In this document: in pieces, positions 17,619 through 26,922 of the stretch
Layout: every line of letters begins with the position of its first letter
Position numbering within the stretch: position 1 is the stretch's first letter
The notes under the pieces: model-generated
What the model saw: only the letters and a program-made list of their open reading frames with translations
The model's database searches: none
What the model was told of the DNA's origin: nothing
Assembly: GCA_965214415.1 (NCBI GenBank)
Contig: CBDCBQ010000003.1
Location: forward strand, 806,001-870,000
Length of the DNA stretch: 64,000 nucleotides
Reading direction: 5' to 3'
Origin: RH-AL1 sp965214415
Lineage (GTDB): Bacteria > Pseudomonadota > Alphaproteobacteria > Rhizobiales > Beijerinckiaceae
Position numbers and translations under genes: made by a program

Positions 17619-19436
17619 CTACTGGAAAGGGTAGTAGCGCAGGCTGGTCAGCACCGCCTGGTCGAAGGCCTTCGGCTGATAGTTGTTGGTGGTAATCGCC
17701 ACACCATTAACGACTACGCCTGGGATGTTGTTGAACACTTCGCGGCCGTTGTACTGGTACTGGGCGCCCACTCGGACCTCGCCGAACGAGCCCTTGTAGA
17801 TCTTGTCCCAAAAGCCCGCCGTGAGCTGAAAGACCTGCTTGTTGTTGCCGTTGCCGGTGTTGCAGAGCGTGGTGTTGCCACCAACATTGGTCTCCAGATT
17901 GCAGCTTTGAACCGTTGCGGTGTTGGCGGTCGGCCGACCCAGGCCGTAGAAGCTGCCGTCCGAGTTCTGGCCGTAGGTGCGCAGCTCCTTCTCGATGCCG
18001 CCGAAGGCGTAGACATCGATTGACGGTGTCACGTGGGCGGTGAAGCCGCCGAGCAGCGCGCCTTCACGAATCGCCTTCAGGGATCCGTCGGCGCCGACAA
18101 TGACGTCGCTGAGCTGCGACGTGCCGTAGCGCCCGATACCGCGACCAAACAGAGCAGAGGCTTGGAAATCGAGCCGACGCGGGATGACCGGGACGACGAG
18201 GCCGCCACCGATGCCGTAGCCGGTGGTGTCCTTGTTGTTGTTGGTGCCGAAACCGCCGGTTGGCGTCGACGCCACGCGATCGTAGAAGTCGCGATAGATA
18301 CCGAATGCCTCGAGATGGATGTCGCGCTCGCCGAGCTTGGCCTCGTAGGCGACCTTGCCGATCACGTCTGGAACATGCGTAAGGGCGAGATCATCGGCGG
18401 CACCGGCCGTTCCGACAAAGTTGCCGCTGGAGGCGAAGCCGCCGCCCACGCCCTGCGCAGAGCAGGTGACGGTGTTAATCGTCGAGCCATTGAGGGTGCC
18501 GGCGAGGCCGAAGGCACTGGCGGCATTGGCGCCGGCCGGGCACGAGGTTTGGAAGATGGTCGAAGCCTGCTCGGCGGCGATCGACAGCCAGAGCTTTTGG
18601 TTAAAGTCCTTCGTCAGTCGGATGCCAGGCTGGCGTGCCCATACGAAGCCTGGGATGTACTGGCCGTCGATCGAGGGCGGCGTCACCTCGTTGCGCGGCG
18701 TGATGCCCTTTGAATTCATGGTCGCGAGCGAGAAGATTTGACCGGCCACGACGTGGACGCCGTAATCGTTCGCGTCGAGCTGCGCGTAGAGCTGACGGAC
18801 GCGCGGGCTGAAGCCGTTCGCCTCGTTGGGGTTGGCGGTGACGGGCGCGGACAGGAAGTCGAACTCGCCGTAGGCAGCCAGCAGGAAGGTCGGCGTGACG
18901 GCACCCTCGACAAGCAGGGCGGCGCGGCTCTGACGGGCCGTGAAGCGGTACTCGTTGGCATGCGCCAACGCGCTGTTGCCGAACGGCGTCGCGCGATAAT
19001 CGGAGTTGATGTCCGCCTGGATCGTCCGGCTGCGAAACGCGCTTTCCGCGGCGATAAAGCCGCCGGGCGTGATCGTGAGCGCGCCGAACTGCAGCTTCTT
19101 GTCGGCGGTGACGAAGGCCGGCACGGCGCCGACTGGAAAGGCGGGGCTTGGCGCCGGCAGGGCGTAGCCCGGGGCCGGCCTGCGCTCGGCGATCACCTTG
19201 ACCTTCTCGACGGTGCGCTTGGTCTGCACCATCGCGCCGCGCATCTCGCGGATTTGCGACTTCAGTTCGGCGATTTCCTTGGCGAGCTCGGCGTTCGAGG
19301 TCTCGGCGTGGAGAGCGGCAGGCGAGCAAGAGACGAGAAGAACGGCTGCGAGACCAACGTGCCAGCGGCGCCCGCTGCCCTTGTTCGAAGAAGCGAGCGC
19401 GCGCGGCCCCGCGGTCCTAACGTGTTGCGATGTCAC
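17619..19436 (-). CDS. Large outer-membrane porin 1
   Basis: A secreted beta-barrel protein of about 605 aa, assuming the GTG at 19436. A signal peptide (HVGLAAVLLVSCSPAALHA) is followed by a coiled-coil stretch (LAKEIAELKSQIREMRGAM), a Pro-rich linker and a long barrel domain. Barrel signatures shared with the neighbouring paralogue are AFVTADKKLQFGALTITPGG, MNSKGITPRNEVTPPSIDGQ and YKGSFGEVRVGAQYQY. The C-terminus ends SLRYYPFQ, with an aromatic residue at the barrel end. Three clusters of loop insertions with paired cysteines differ from porin 2. It probably allows diffusion of small hydrophilic solutes, with the coiled coil reaching toward peptidoglycan. Confidence 0.85.
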   Translation of the reverse strand: MTSQHVRTAGPRALASSNKGSGRRWHVGLAAVLLVSCSPAALHAETSNAELAKEIAELKSQIREMRGAMVQTKRTVEKVKVIAERRPAPGYALPAPSPAFPVGAVPAFVTADKKLQFGALTITPGGFIAAESAFRSRTIQADINSDYRATPFGNSALAHANEYRFTARQSRAALLVEGAVTPTFLLAAYGEFDFLSAPVTANPNEANGFSPRVRQLYAQLDANDYGVHVVAGQIFSLATMNSKGITPRNEVTPPSIDGQYIPGFVWARQPGIRLTKDFNQKLWLSIAAEQASTIFQTSCPAGANAASAFGLAGTLNGSTINTVTCSAQGVGGGFASSGNFVGTAGAADDLALTHVPDVIGKVAYEAKLGERDIHLEAFGIYRDFYDRVASTPTGGFGTNNNKDTTGYGIGGGLVVPVIPRRLDFQASALFGRGIGRYGTSQLSDVIVGADGSLKAIREGALLGGFTAHVTPSIDVYAFGGIEKELRTYGQNSDGSFYGLGRPTANTATVQSCNLETNVGGNTTLCNTGNGNNKQVFQLTAGFWDKIYKGSFGEVRVGAQYQYNGREVFNNIPGVVVNGVAITTNNYQPKAFDQAVLTSLRYYPFQ

Positions 19437-19755
19437 GACGAATGCCCCCGATTGTAACTGGTGCGGTCCGGCTCTCCCCCTCGGGCCGCGATTTGAGGTA
19501 TAGCCCCGACTCGATGGGGAATGTGATGGATAAATGCCGCGTCTAGCCTCATTCGATCGCAATTGCCGCCGCGAGATGGTTTTTCTCTAATTCTAAAATC
19601 TCAATGCCTTCAGGCGTTTGGAGACATGTGTTAAGTCTGATAAAGATCGTCGGCTGCCCGATGATTGACAAATTGCTAACGGAACTGTGGCAAGAAGACC
19701 ACGAAATGATCGCCCGCAAACACGCATGTATGACAGACATGCGACGGCGGAATGA

Positions 19756-19789
19756 CAAAGGCCGCGCGATGCTACTCGCGCGGCCTTTG
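19756..19789 (-). terminator. Intrinsic terminator of porin 2
   Basis: CAAAGGCCGCGCG and CGCGCGGCCTTTG form a perfect 13-bp stem with an 8-nt loop. It lies 15 nt beyond the porin 2 stop codon (minus strand) and could work in both directions because it lies between the two porin genes. Confidence 0.8.
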
Positions 19790-19804
19790 GTCTGATCGGT
19801 ATTG

Positions 19805-21529
19805 TTACTGAAACGGGTAATATCGGAAGCTGGTGAGGACCAGCTGATCGTTCTGATGCGGCGCGAAGTTCAGCGGCGCGGCGGGCGTGCCGACCGTTCC
19901 GCCGTTGCCCTGGAACAGCTCGCGCTGCGTGTAGGAGTATTGCAGGCCGACGCGGACCTCGCCGAACGAGCCCTTGTAGATCTTGTCCCACATGCCGGCC
20001 GTTCCCTGGAAGATGCGCTTCGAATTGCCGGCGCAGCTTCCGACCGTCACCGTGTTGTAGCAGCCGCTGTTGTTTGCGGTCGGCACCCCGTAGCCGAAGC
20101 CGGTGAATGCCGCCGCGCCGACAGCGCTTGTGGTGAAGTAATGCGGCTGGACCTGCTCGACGCCGCCGAAGGCGTAAAGGTCGATGGCCGGTGTCGCGTG
20201 CAGGGTCAGACCGCCGAGCAGCATGCTTTCGGGGATCGCCGATTCCGCGCCGGATGCGTTGAAGGTGGCATCGCTGAACTGCGCGGTGCCGTACGAGCCG
20301 ATGCCGCGGCCGTACATGCCGGACGCCTGGAAATCGAGGCGCTTCGGTATGACAGGCACGATGACGCCGCCGCCGACGCCGTAGCCGGTGGTGTCGTGGT
20401 TGGTCGCCGCGGCCTGGACACCGAGCTGGTTCGGGAAGGCGACGCGATCGTAGAGGTCGCGGTAGAGCCCGAAGCCTTCGAGATGAATGTCGCGATCGGC
20501 GAGTTTTGCCTCGTAGGCGATCTTGCCGACAACGTCGGGAACATGGTCGATCGAGAAGTTCGTGATGTTGTTGAGGTTGTTGTTACCCGGCAGCTGGCAG
20601 GTCACGAGGTTGTTTGTCCCGCTCGCGCCGACGGGAATCGTGGTCGTGTTCACGCCCGCCGTACAGCCGGCGAGGGTGTTCTGCGGCTCTTCCGCCGACA
20701 GCGACAACCACAGGCGCTTGTCGAAGTCCTTGGTGAGGCGGATCTGCGGCTGGCGCTTCCAGACGAAGCCCGGCACGTATTGCGAGTCGATCGTCGGCGG
20801 CGTGACCTCGTTGCGCGGCGTGATGCCCTTCGAGTTCAAGGTCGCCAGCGACCAGGTCTGCCCGGCGAGGAGGTGGACGCCGTAGTTCTCGAAATCGAGC
20901 GTGCCGTAGAGGTGCCGGATGCGCGGGACGAAGGAGTTCGATTCGTTCTCGTTGGACGTCACGCCCGAGCCGAGGAAGTCGAACTCGCCGTAGCCGCTGA
21001 CGAGCAGGTTCGGCGTGATCGGCGCCTCGACCAGGGCCGCGATGCGCGACTGGCGGGCGCTGAAGCGGAACTCGTTGGTGTTGGCCTGCGGGCCGAACGG
21101 GATGCCCTGGTACTGGCTGCCGATGTCCGCCTGCTCGGTGCGCGTGCGGAACACGCTTTCGGCCGCGACGAACCCGCCGGGCGTGATCGTCAGGGCGCCG
21201 AATTGCAGCTTCTTGTCGGCGGTGACGAAGGCCGGGACCGTCCCGACCGGGATGGCGGGGCCGGGCGCCGGCGGCGAGTAGGCCGGACCGCGATCGGCGA
21301 CCGCGCGGACCTTCTCGCGGGTGCGGCGACCCTCGGCGCGGGTCTCGCCCACGGACTCCCTCAACGACCTGATCTGCGACTGCATCTGAATCATCATCGA
21401 CTCGAGCCGGCGGATCTTCTCGTCCTTGTCGGCGTTCTCGGCGTGCAAGGCGGCTGGTGCGCAGGACAGCATCAAGGCTGCTGCAAGACTGTAGCGGAGC
21501 GAGCGGCCCCTATTGATCGAGATCGTCAC
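19805..21529 (-). CDS. Large outer-membrane porin 2, paralogue of porin 1
   Basis: The 574-aa protein has the same architecture as its neighbour: signal peptide (SLRYSLAAALMLSCAPAALHA), coiled coil (KIRRLESMMIQMQSQIRSL), Pro-rich linker (PAYSPPAPGPAIPVGTVP) and barrel with the shared blocks AFVTADKKLQFGALTITPGG and LNSKGITPRNEVTPPTIDSQ, ending TSFRYYPFQ. Variation is concentrated in loops between the blocks. The two genes are in tandem on the minus strand, 368 bp apart, each with its own terminator, so they are probably expressed independently and arose by duplication. Confidence 0.87.
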   Translation of the reverse strand: MTISINRGRSLRYSLAAALMLSCAPAALHAENADKDEKIRRLESMMIQMQSQIRSLRESVGETRAEGRRTREKVRAVADRGPAYSPPAPGPAIPVGTVPAFVTADKKLQFGALTITPGGFVAAESVFRTRTEQADIGSQYQGIPFGPQANTNEFRFSARQSRIAALVEAPITPNLLVSGYGEFDFLGSGVTSNENESNSFVPRIRHLYGTLDFENYGVHLLAGQTWSLATLNSKGITPRNEVTPPTIDSQYVPGFVWKRQPQIRLTKDFDKRLWLSLSAEEPQNTLAGCTAGVNTTTIPVGASGTNNLVTCQLPGNNNLNNITNFSIDHVPDVVGKIAYEAKLADRDIHLEGFGLYRDLYDRVAFPNQLGVQAAATNHDTTGYGVGGGVIVPVIPKRLDFQASGMYGRGIGSYGTAQFSDATFNASGAESAIPESMLLGGLTLHATPAIDLYAFGGVEQVQPHYFTTSAVGAAAFTGFGYGVPTANNSGCYNTVTVGSCAGNSKRIFQGTAGMWDKIYKGSFGEVRVGLQYSYTQRELFQGNGGTVGTPAAPLNFAPHQNDQLVLTSFRYYPFQ

Positions 21530-21692
21530 GTGAACCCCCGTTTATTACGTCAAGACAGCGGCTCCCCCGAGCCGACCCGACGTCCGTAGCGTGGCGAACA
21601 CGATGGTTAGATGACACTCATTTGAAAGGTCGTCGGCGCTTCCGCCTTTCGCCGGCGTGGTGCCGCGCGGCCACACGCCGTTCGGCGGGGTG

Positions 21693-22574
21693 TCAGTCGG
21701 CTGCGGTGAGAAAGCTCGCGATACGCTCGATCGACGTGGCGTCCGCCAGCAGCGGGGCGTGGCCCTGGCCTGGCACCGGCAGGGTCCGGCATCCCGGCCA
21801 TCTCCGCCCCATCGCCGCGAAGGTCTCGGACGAGAGCAGATCCGAGTTGGCGCCACGAATCGTGAGGACGTTCAGCCCGCGCAGGGCGTCGAAGAGATGC
21901 CAGCTCTCGGGCAGCGGCGTCTCGAGATCGAAGGCGTCGAGCGTCCGCGCCAGTTGCGGATCGTAGCGCAGACGGAGGTCGCCCTCGTCATCGCCGAATG
22001 TCGTTGTCGCGAAATGACGCCATTCCTCCGCGCTCAGCCCATCGAAATGCTCGGCCATGCCGATCTTCAGGAGCTTGATCGCCTCGTCGAGGTCGCGCGG
22101 CGCCGCGGCCGTCTTGCCGACATAGCCCTTGATCCTGGCGAGGCCCGCGGGGTCGAGCACGGGGCCGATGTCGTTCAAGACGACGGACTGGATCATCGCG
22201 CGGTGCGTCGGCGCGAGCGCCATGATGTGCAGGCCGCCGCGCGAGGTGCCGATGAAATGCGCGCGCTCGATCCCGCATAGCTCGAGGCCGAGCAGATAGT
22301 CGGCCTGTTCGGTCGCGAGATCGTAATGCGTCCAGTCGGCATCGTGGTCGGACAGGCCTCGTCCGCGATAATCGAAGGCCAAGACTTGCCGTGGGCGTTC
22401 GGGATCCGCGGCGAGGGCGTGCGCGAGCGGCAGGAAATCACGGGCGCCGCGCGTGAGGCCCGCGAGGCAGACGGCGGGGCCGAGCCCGGCGTCCCGCTCG
22501 GGTCGGATGTCGAGGACATGCAGGCGCAGGCCGTCGCGCGACGTGTAGAAGCGGCTTTCGGTCGTGATCGTCAT
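21693..22574 (-). CDS. Alpha/beta hydrolase
   Basis: Cytoplasmic alpha/beta-hydrolase-fold enzyme of 293 aa. The cap and core elements are present: oxyanion region CLAGLTRGARDF, the FDYRGRGLSD strand, nucleophile elbow GTSRGG (S111), and a C-terminal histidine in VPGQGHAPLL. Many rhizobial relatives are annotated as hydrolases of unknown substrate. It is transcribed divergently from the response regulator that follows. Confidence 0.88.
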   Translation of the reverse strand: MTITTESRFYTSRDGLRLHVLDIRPERDAGLGPAVCLAGLTRGARDFLPLAHALAADPERPRQVLAFDYRGRGLSDHDADWTHYDLATEQADYLLGLELCGIERAHFIGTSRGGLHIMALAPTHRAMIQSVVLNDIGPVLDPAGLARIKGYVGKTAAAPRDLDEAIKLLKIGMAEHFDGLSAEEWRHFATTTFGDDEGDLRLRYDPQLARTLDAFDLETPLPESWHLFDALRGLNVLTIRGANSDLLSSETFAAMGRRWPGCRTLPVPGQGHAPLLADATSIERIASFLTAAD

Positions 22575-22698
22575 CGGCGTCTCTCCCCCGGCGCTAAGGA
22601 TCGATTCAGCATCGGCGGGCTTAGCCGCCGGCTTAAAGCATCTCTTAACGGGCCGGGCCCACGTTGCGGATGTCGTTCAAAACGGAGGGGTTTCGGCA

Positions 22699-23085
22699 AT
22701 GGTTGCTTATCCATCGGCCGAACACCCGCGAGTCCTGGTCGTCGACGACGAGCCGCTGCTGCGGATGTTCAACGTCGACATGCTGAGCGATGCCGGCTTC
22801 GACGTGATCGAGGCCGCCGACGCGGACGAGGCCCTGCGCCTGTTGACCGATGTCGCCGATATCCGTGTCGTATTCACCGATGTCGAGATGCCGGGCCGCA
22901 TCGACGGCTTCGCGCTGGCCGATCTCGTCGAGACGCGTTGGCCCGACATCGGCGTTCTGGTCACATCCGGCCGCCGTTTGCCGAACGAGGCGTTCCGGTC
23001 GGCCGCGCGGTGCTTCGTGCCAAAACCTTATGCCGCAGCCCGAGTCGTCGAGCTGATCGACGCCTTCGTGCACGCCCGCCACTGA
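22699..23085 (+). CDS. Single-domain response regulator (CheY-like receiver)
   Basis: The 128-aa protein has only a receiver domain: acidic pair D16-D17 (VLVVDDEPLLR), phosphoacceptor D61 (VVFTDVEMPG), the T/S in VLVTSG and K109 (FVPKPY). No output domain is present, so it probably works in a phosphorelay or controls another protein. Start: ATG with GGAGGGG 8 nt upstream. No histidine kinase is next to it. Its stop is 10 nt from the convergent lytic transglycosylase. Confidence 0.9.
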   Translation: MVAYPSAEHPRVLVVDDEPLLRMFNVDMLSDAGFDVIEAADADEALRLLTDVADIRVVFTDVEMPGRIDGFALADLVETRWPDIGVLVTSGRRLPNEAFRSAARCFVPKPYAAARVVELIDAFVHARH

Positions 23086-23095
23086 ACGGTCGAGC

Positions 23096-25324
23096 TCAAA
23101 GCTTGGCCTCGCGATCGGCTTTGCCGTCGGCCTTGGCCCGAGCGTCCGCGGCGATCCTGGCGCGCTCGTCGAAGATCGCCTGATAGACGCCGACGTTGGC
23201 CATCACGCGCTGGACGTAATTGCGCGTCTCCGTGAACGGGATGCGCTCCACCCAATCGACCGGATCGACGCCGGGCTGGCGTGGATCGCCGTAGGCCGAG
23301 ATCCAGTCCTTCACGCGGCCGCCGCCCGCGTTGTAGGCGGCGAACGTCAGGATGTAGGAGCCGCCTTGCTCGGCGAGGAGGGCGCCGAGATGCGCGGCGC
23401 CGAGCTGGGCGTTGAAGGCGGCATCGCTCAGCATGCGCGATCCGTCGAAGACGAGGCCGGCCTTCACCGCCGTCCGCCGCGCCGTCGAATCGATCATCTG
23501 CATCAGGCCTTTGGCGCCGGCCTTGGAGATCACCGTCGGCAAGAACGCGCTCTCCTGGCGCGCGACCGAATAGACCACCGACACCGGCGCCGAGTTCTGT
23601 AGCGCCTCGTAGGGCGGAATCCCGAAGGTCGGGAAGGCAAGCGGATCGCTCGGCAGGCCACGCTGGCCCATCAGCTTGCCGATCGTCAACGCCAGATGCG
23701 CGTCCTGCTGGCGCGCGATCACCTTGGCCAAGGCCGCCGCCTGCTTGTCGTCCGTGAGAAAGCCCGCGGCATCGACCGCGAGCGCGGTGGCGGCCTCGCG
23801 CGCGCCGGCCGCATAGAGCAGCTCGATCACGCGGATCGACTCCGCGCGGTCGGCGCCGGTCGCCTCGACGGCAGGGGTCTCGACGTGCTCGCCGATGCCC
23901 ACCGCGCGGCGCGCCAGCTGGCCGTAGTAGGTCGAGCCGTAGGCCGCGGCCTTCCGGTAGAACGCATTGGCCTTCACCATCGAATCCGAGGCGGTCGAGT
24001 TCTCGGCGACGCGGCCCCGCCAATAGGCGATGCGGGCGATCGAGGTCGGCGTCTCGGCGAGCTTGGCCGCCGTCGCGAAGTGTGGGGCCGCGCGGACGGA
24101 GTCGTTGAGGAACCGCAGCGCGATCCAGCCGGCGTGGAACTCAGCCTCGATGCGCGACTCGCGCGACGATGCCGAATGATCGGCGCAGATCTGGTAGGCC
24201 TCGGCCGCCCGGCCGGCATCGAGCAGATCGCGCGCCAGCACGCGTCGCTCGGTCCACCACTCGTCGCCGTCGATGAGTTCGACCGGGTCGCGCGGCGCGC
24301 TCCGCATCAGGGCGGCGGCATCATCGAGCTTGTCGGCACGCCGCGCCTTCTGGATCTCGGCGAGCAGCAACCCGGGATCGCGCCGCAGCTGGACCGGCAC
24401 CGCGGCGATCGCCTTGTCGGCGGGCGCGTCGTCGATCACGGCCGCGCGCGCCTTGGCGAGCGCCAGCACGTCGGGTCCGGCGGTCGCGGCGGCGCGCAGC
24501 GCGGCACCGACCTGCTCCTTGTAAAGCAGGCGATCCGCTCGGTACTTCCAGTCACCCTTGGTGATGTCGGCGCCGAAGTCGGTCTTCAGTCGCGCCTCGA
24601 CGAAGCCGGGCAGGTCGCTCTCGCGAAACACCGCGCGCGCGATCCGCGTGGCGTCGGCGACGCGCCCGTCGGCCTTCAGCGCCTTCGCGAGCGCGAGCTT
24701 GCCGAGCGCCGTGTCTGGCGCGCGGGTCAGGAAGTAGCTCTCGATCTCGCGCGGATCCTGGACGCGCAGCAGCCGCGCCTCGATCTGGTGGCGCAGCCAG
24801 TCGGGCGCCGGCCAGTCGGCGTGGGCGGCCTGAAACGCGTTGAACCGCTCGAGCCCGACCTTGGGCGCGACGTCATGGATCGCCACCCATTCGAGCGCGG
24901 TTCGGACCAGCGGGTCCGGGCGCGCCTGCGCGATGACGTCGCCGGCGGTGAGATTGTCGGATCTGTATGCCGCGAGCGCGTCGAAGATCCCGGTCGGGTC
25001 GATGCCGATGAGCGTGATCCGCTCGTTGGCGATCGCCACCGCATAGGCCTGCTTCAGCGTGGTGGCCGCCTCTCCAGCCGGCGGCCGTTCCAGCGTGAGG
25101 CCGGGTAGCGCCGGAGGGGCGGGCGGGGTGCTTGCGGTCTGCGTCCCGTGCGGCCAGCGCATCGCCGCGCGGAGAGTGGCGGCGGCGTGATCGAGGCCCT
25201 GATGGACCTCCCGAAGGACGTCGCCCCAGGTCGGCGGCCGCTTGCTGGCGACCTGCGTCGGCGTGCAGGCCGCGAGGCCGATCGCGGTGGTCGCAAGCAA
25301 GGCTAGGCGTCGTCTGCCGATCAT
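23096..25324 (-). CDS. Soluble lytic murein transglycosylase (Slt-like lipoprotein)
   Basis: The 742-aa cell-wall enzyme cleaves the MurNAc-GlcNAc bond to form 1,6-anhydro ends. The N-terminal lipobox is GLAAC (LATTAIGLAACTP). A long alpha-superhelical region fills residues about 60 to 570 and the SLT domain is C-terminal: catalytic Glu in VARQESAF near residue 590, then GAKGLMQMIDSTA and AYNAGGGRV. The tail is Lys/Ala-rich. It acts in the periplasm and is probably anchored to a membrane. It is divergent from dapA, another wall and lysine precursor gene. Confidence 0.93.
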   Translation of the reverse strand: MIGRRRLALLATTAIGLAACTPTQVASKRPPTWGDVLREVHQGLDHAAATLRAAMRWPHGTQTASTPPAPPALPGLTLERPPAGEAATTLKQAYAVAIANERITLIGIDPTGIFDALAAYRSDNLTAGDVIAQARPDPLVRTALEWVAIHDVAPKVGLERFNAFQAAHADWPAPDWLRHQIEARLLRVQDPREIESYFLTRAPDTALGKLALAKALKADGRVADATRIARAVFRESDLPGFVEARLKTDFGADITKGDWKYRADRLLYKEQVGAALRAAATAGPDVLALAKARAAVIDDAPADKAIAAVPVQLRRDPGLLLAEIQKARRADKLDDAAALMRSAPRDPVELIDGDEWWTERRVLARDLLDAGRAAEAYQICADHSASSRESRIEAEFHAGWIALRFLNDSVRAAPHFATAAKLAETPTSIARIAYWRGRVAENSTASDSMVKANAFYRKAAAYGSTYYGQLARRAVGIGEHVETPAVEATGADRAESIRVIELLYAAGAREAATALAVDAAGFLTDDKQAAALAKVIARQQDAHLALTIGKLMGQRGLPSDPLAFPTFGIPPYEALQNSAPVSVVYSVARQESAFLPTVISKAGAKGLMQMIDSTARRTAVKAGLVFDGSRMLSDAAFNAQLGAAHLGALLAEQGGSYILTFAAYNAGGGRVKDWISAYGDPRQPGVDPVDWVERIPFTETRNYVQRVMANVGVYQAIFDERARIAADARAKADGKADREAKL

Positions 25325-25489
25325 CAGGGTCCTCGGGGACTGCGCATCGGTCGAGCGTCGTCCGTTCGGGTTAATCAGATCTTTACAGAAGGCCCCTCAG
25401 CCCCCGCCGACGTCGATCTTTGCTATCGGCCAGCTAATCGCTATGTCTGCGGATCGACCTCGGCTACCCGGAAGGAGCCTGAGGAATGC

Positions 25490-25506
25490 GGCGCCCTCAG
25501 GGCGCC
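25490..25506 (+). promoter_or_regulatory. Short hairpin in the dapA leader
   Basis: GGCGCCC-TCA-GGGCGCC is a perfect 7-bp stem with a 3-nt loop, ending 16 nt before the dapA ATG, next to the GGAAGGGG ribosome-binding site. It could affect translation initiation. Confidence 0.3.
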
Positions 25507-25522
25507 TCTCGGAAGGGGTGCA

Positions 25523-26413
25523 ATGGCGGCGCAGGCTAGGTTCTTTGGGTCCATCACCGCGCTTGTGACACCGTTCCGGTCGGGCGCCTTCGACGAGGCG
25601 GCATTTCGCGCGCTTGTCGATTGGCAGATCGCGAACGGCACGCACGGCTTTGTCCCGGTCGGCACGACGGGCGAGGGCCCGACGCTGAGCCACGAGGAGC
25701 ATCGCCGCGTCGTCGAGGTGTGCATCGCCGAGTCCAAGGGCCGCGCCAAGGTCATCGCCGGTGCCGGCTCGAACAATACCGCCGAGGCGCTCGAACTCGC
25801 GCGCCACGCCGAGAAGGTCGGCGCCGACGCGGTGCTCGTCGTGACGCCTTACTACAACAAGCCGTCGCAGGAGGGGCTCTACCAGCACTTCAAGGCGGTC
25901 AACGATGCGATCGGCATCCCGATCGTGATCTACAACATTCCGCCGCGCTCGGTCGTCGACATGTCGATCGACACGATGCAGCGGCTCTACGAGCTGAAGA
26001 ACATCGTCGGCGTGAAGGACGCGACCGCCTCGCTCACGCGTACCGCGCTTCAACGGAGCGTTCTCGGGCCGGACTTCATCCAGCTGTCTGGCGAGGACAT
26101 GACGGCGCTCGCCGTGATGGCGCACGGTGGCCATGGTTGTATCTCGGTGACGTCGAACGTCGCTCCGCGCCAGTGCGCCGCGATGCAGGAAGCCTGCCTG
26201 GCCGGCGACTACAAGACCGCGCTCGAGATCCAGGACCAGCTGACCCCGTTGCACGCCGCCCTTTTCGTCGAGCCGAACCCGGCGGGCCCGAAGAGCGCGC
26301 TGGCAATGCTCGGGAAGATCGCCGACGAGGTCCGGCTGCCGATGCTGCCGGCGAGCGAAAGCGCGAAGGCGCTCGTCCGCCAGGCGATGGTCCACGCCGG
26401 CCTTCTGAACTGA
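25523..26413 (+). CDS. dapA: 4-hydroxy-tetrahydrodipicolinate synthase
   Basis: The 296-aa class I aldolase condenses pyruvate with aspartate semialdehyde, the first step of the lysine/diaminopimelate branch. Signatures: GTTGEGPTLSHEEH near residue 47, Y137 (VIYNIPPRS) and the Schiff-base lysine K165 (VGVKDAT). The ATG has GGAAGGGG about 6 nt upstream. smpB follows after 27 nt in the same direction, an arrangement common in alphaproteobacteria. Confidence 0.97.
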   Translation: MAAQARFFGSITALVTPFRSGAFDEAAFRALVDWQIANGTHGFVPVGTTGEGPTLSHEEHRRVVEVCIAESKGRAKVIAGAGSNNTAEALELARHAEKVGADAVLVVTPYYNKPSQEGLYQHFKAVNDAIGIPIVIYNIPPRSVVDMSIDTMQRLYELKNIVGVKDATASLTRTALQRSVLGPDFIQLSGEDMTALAVMAHGGHGCISVTSNVAPRQCAAMQEACLAGDYKTALEIQDQLTPLHAALFVEPNPAGPKSALAMLGKIADEVRLPMLPASESAKALVRQAMVHAGLLN

Positions 26414-26440
26414 CGCGATAGACGCGGGACAGGAGCCGAG

Positions 26441-26914
26441 TTGGCGGCGATCACCGAGCGTACCAGGATTGCCGCCGACAACCGGCGGGCGCGCTATAAT
26501 TTCGAAATCGGCGAGACCTTCGAGGCTGGCATCATGCTGGCTGGCACCGAGGTCAAGGCACTACGTGCCGGCAAGGCGACGATCGCCGAAAGCTACGCCT
26601 CGGTCGAGCGCTCGGGCGAAGTGTTTCTCATCAACGCGACGATCCCGGAATACCTGCAGGGCAATCGCAACAATCACGAGCCGAAACGCCCACGCAAGCT
26701 GCTGCTGCATGCTCGCGAGATCGCCAAGATCGCGCAAGGCGTCGAGCGCGAGGGCATGACGATCGTGCCGCTCAAGATCTACTTCAACGACCAGGGCAGG
26801 GCGAAGATCGAGATCGCGCTCGCCAGGGGCAAGAAGCTGCACGACAAGCGCGAGACCGAGAAGCAGCGCGATTGGAACCGCGAAAAGGGGCGGTTGCTCA
26901 AGCAGAACGGCTGA
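26441..26914 (+). CDS. smpB: SsrA (tmRNA)-binding protein
   Basis: The 157-aa protein binds tmRNA and guides it to stalled ribosomes for trans-translation. It has NRRARYNFEIGETFEAGI and GTEVKALRAGKATIAES at the start, the EPKRPRKLLLH loop and the basic tail DKRETEKQRDWNREKGRL. The start is TTG at 26441, supported by AGGAG 7 nt upstream and by family length. It is convergent with the downstream glycosylase, only 8 nt between stops. Confidence 0.96.
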   Translation: MAAITERTRIAADNRRARYNFEIGETFEAGIMLAGTEVKALRAGKATIAESYASVERSGEVFLINATIPEYLQGNRNNHEPKRPRKLLLHAREIAKIAQGVEREGMTIVPLKIYFNDQGRAKIEIALARGKKLHDKRETEKQRDWNREKGRLLKQNG

Positions 26915-26922
26915 GGTTCAGC

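Noticed and set aside
19604..19795. 63-codon ORF between the two porin genes
   Set aside because: It runs through the perfect 13-bp terminator hairpin at 19756-19789, lacks a ribosome-binding site and has no conserved character.
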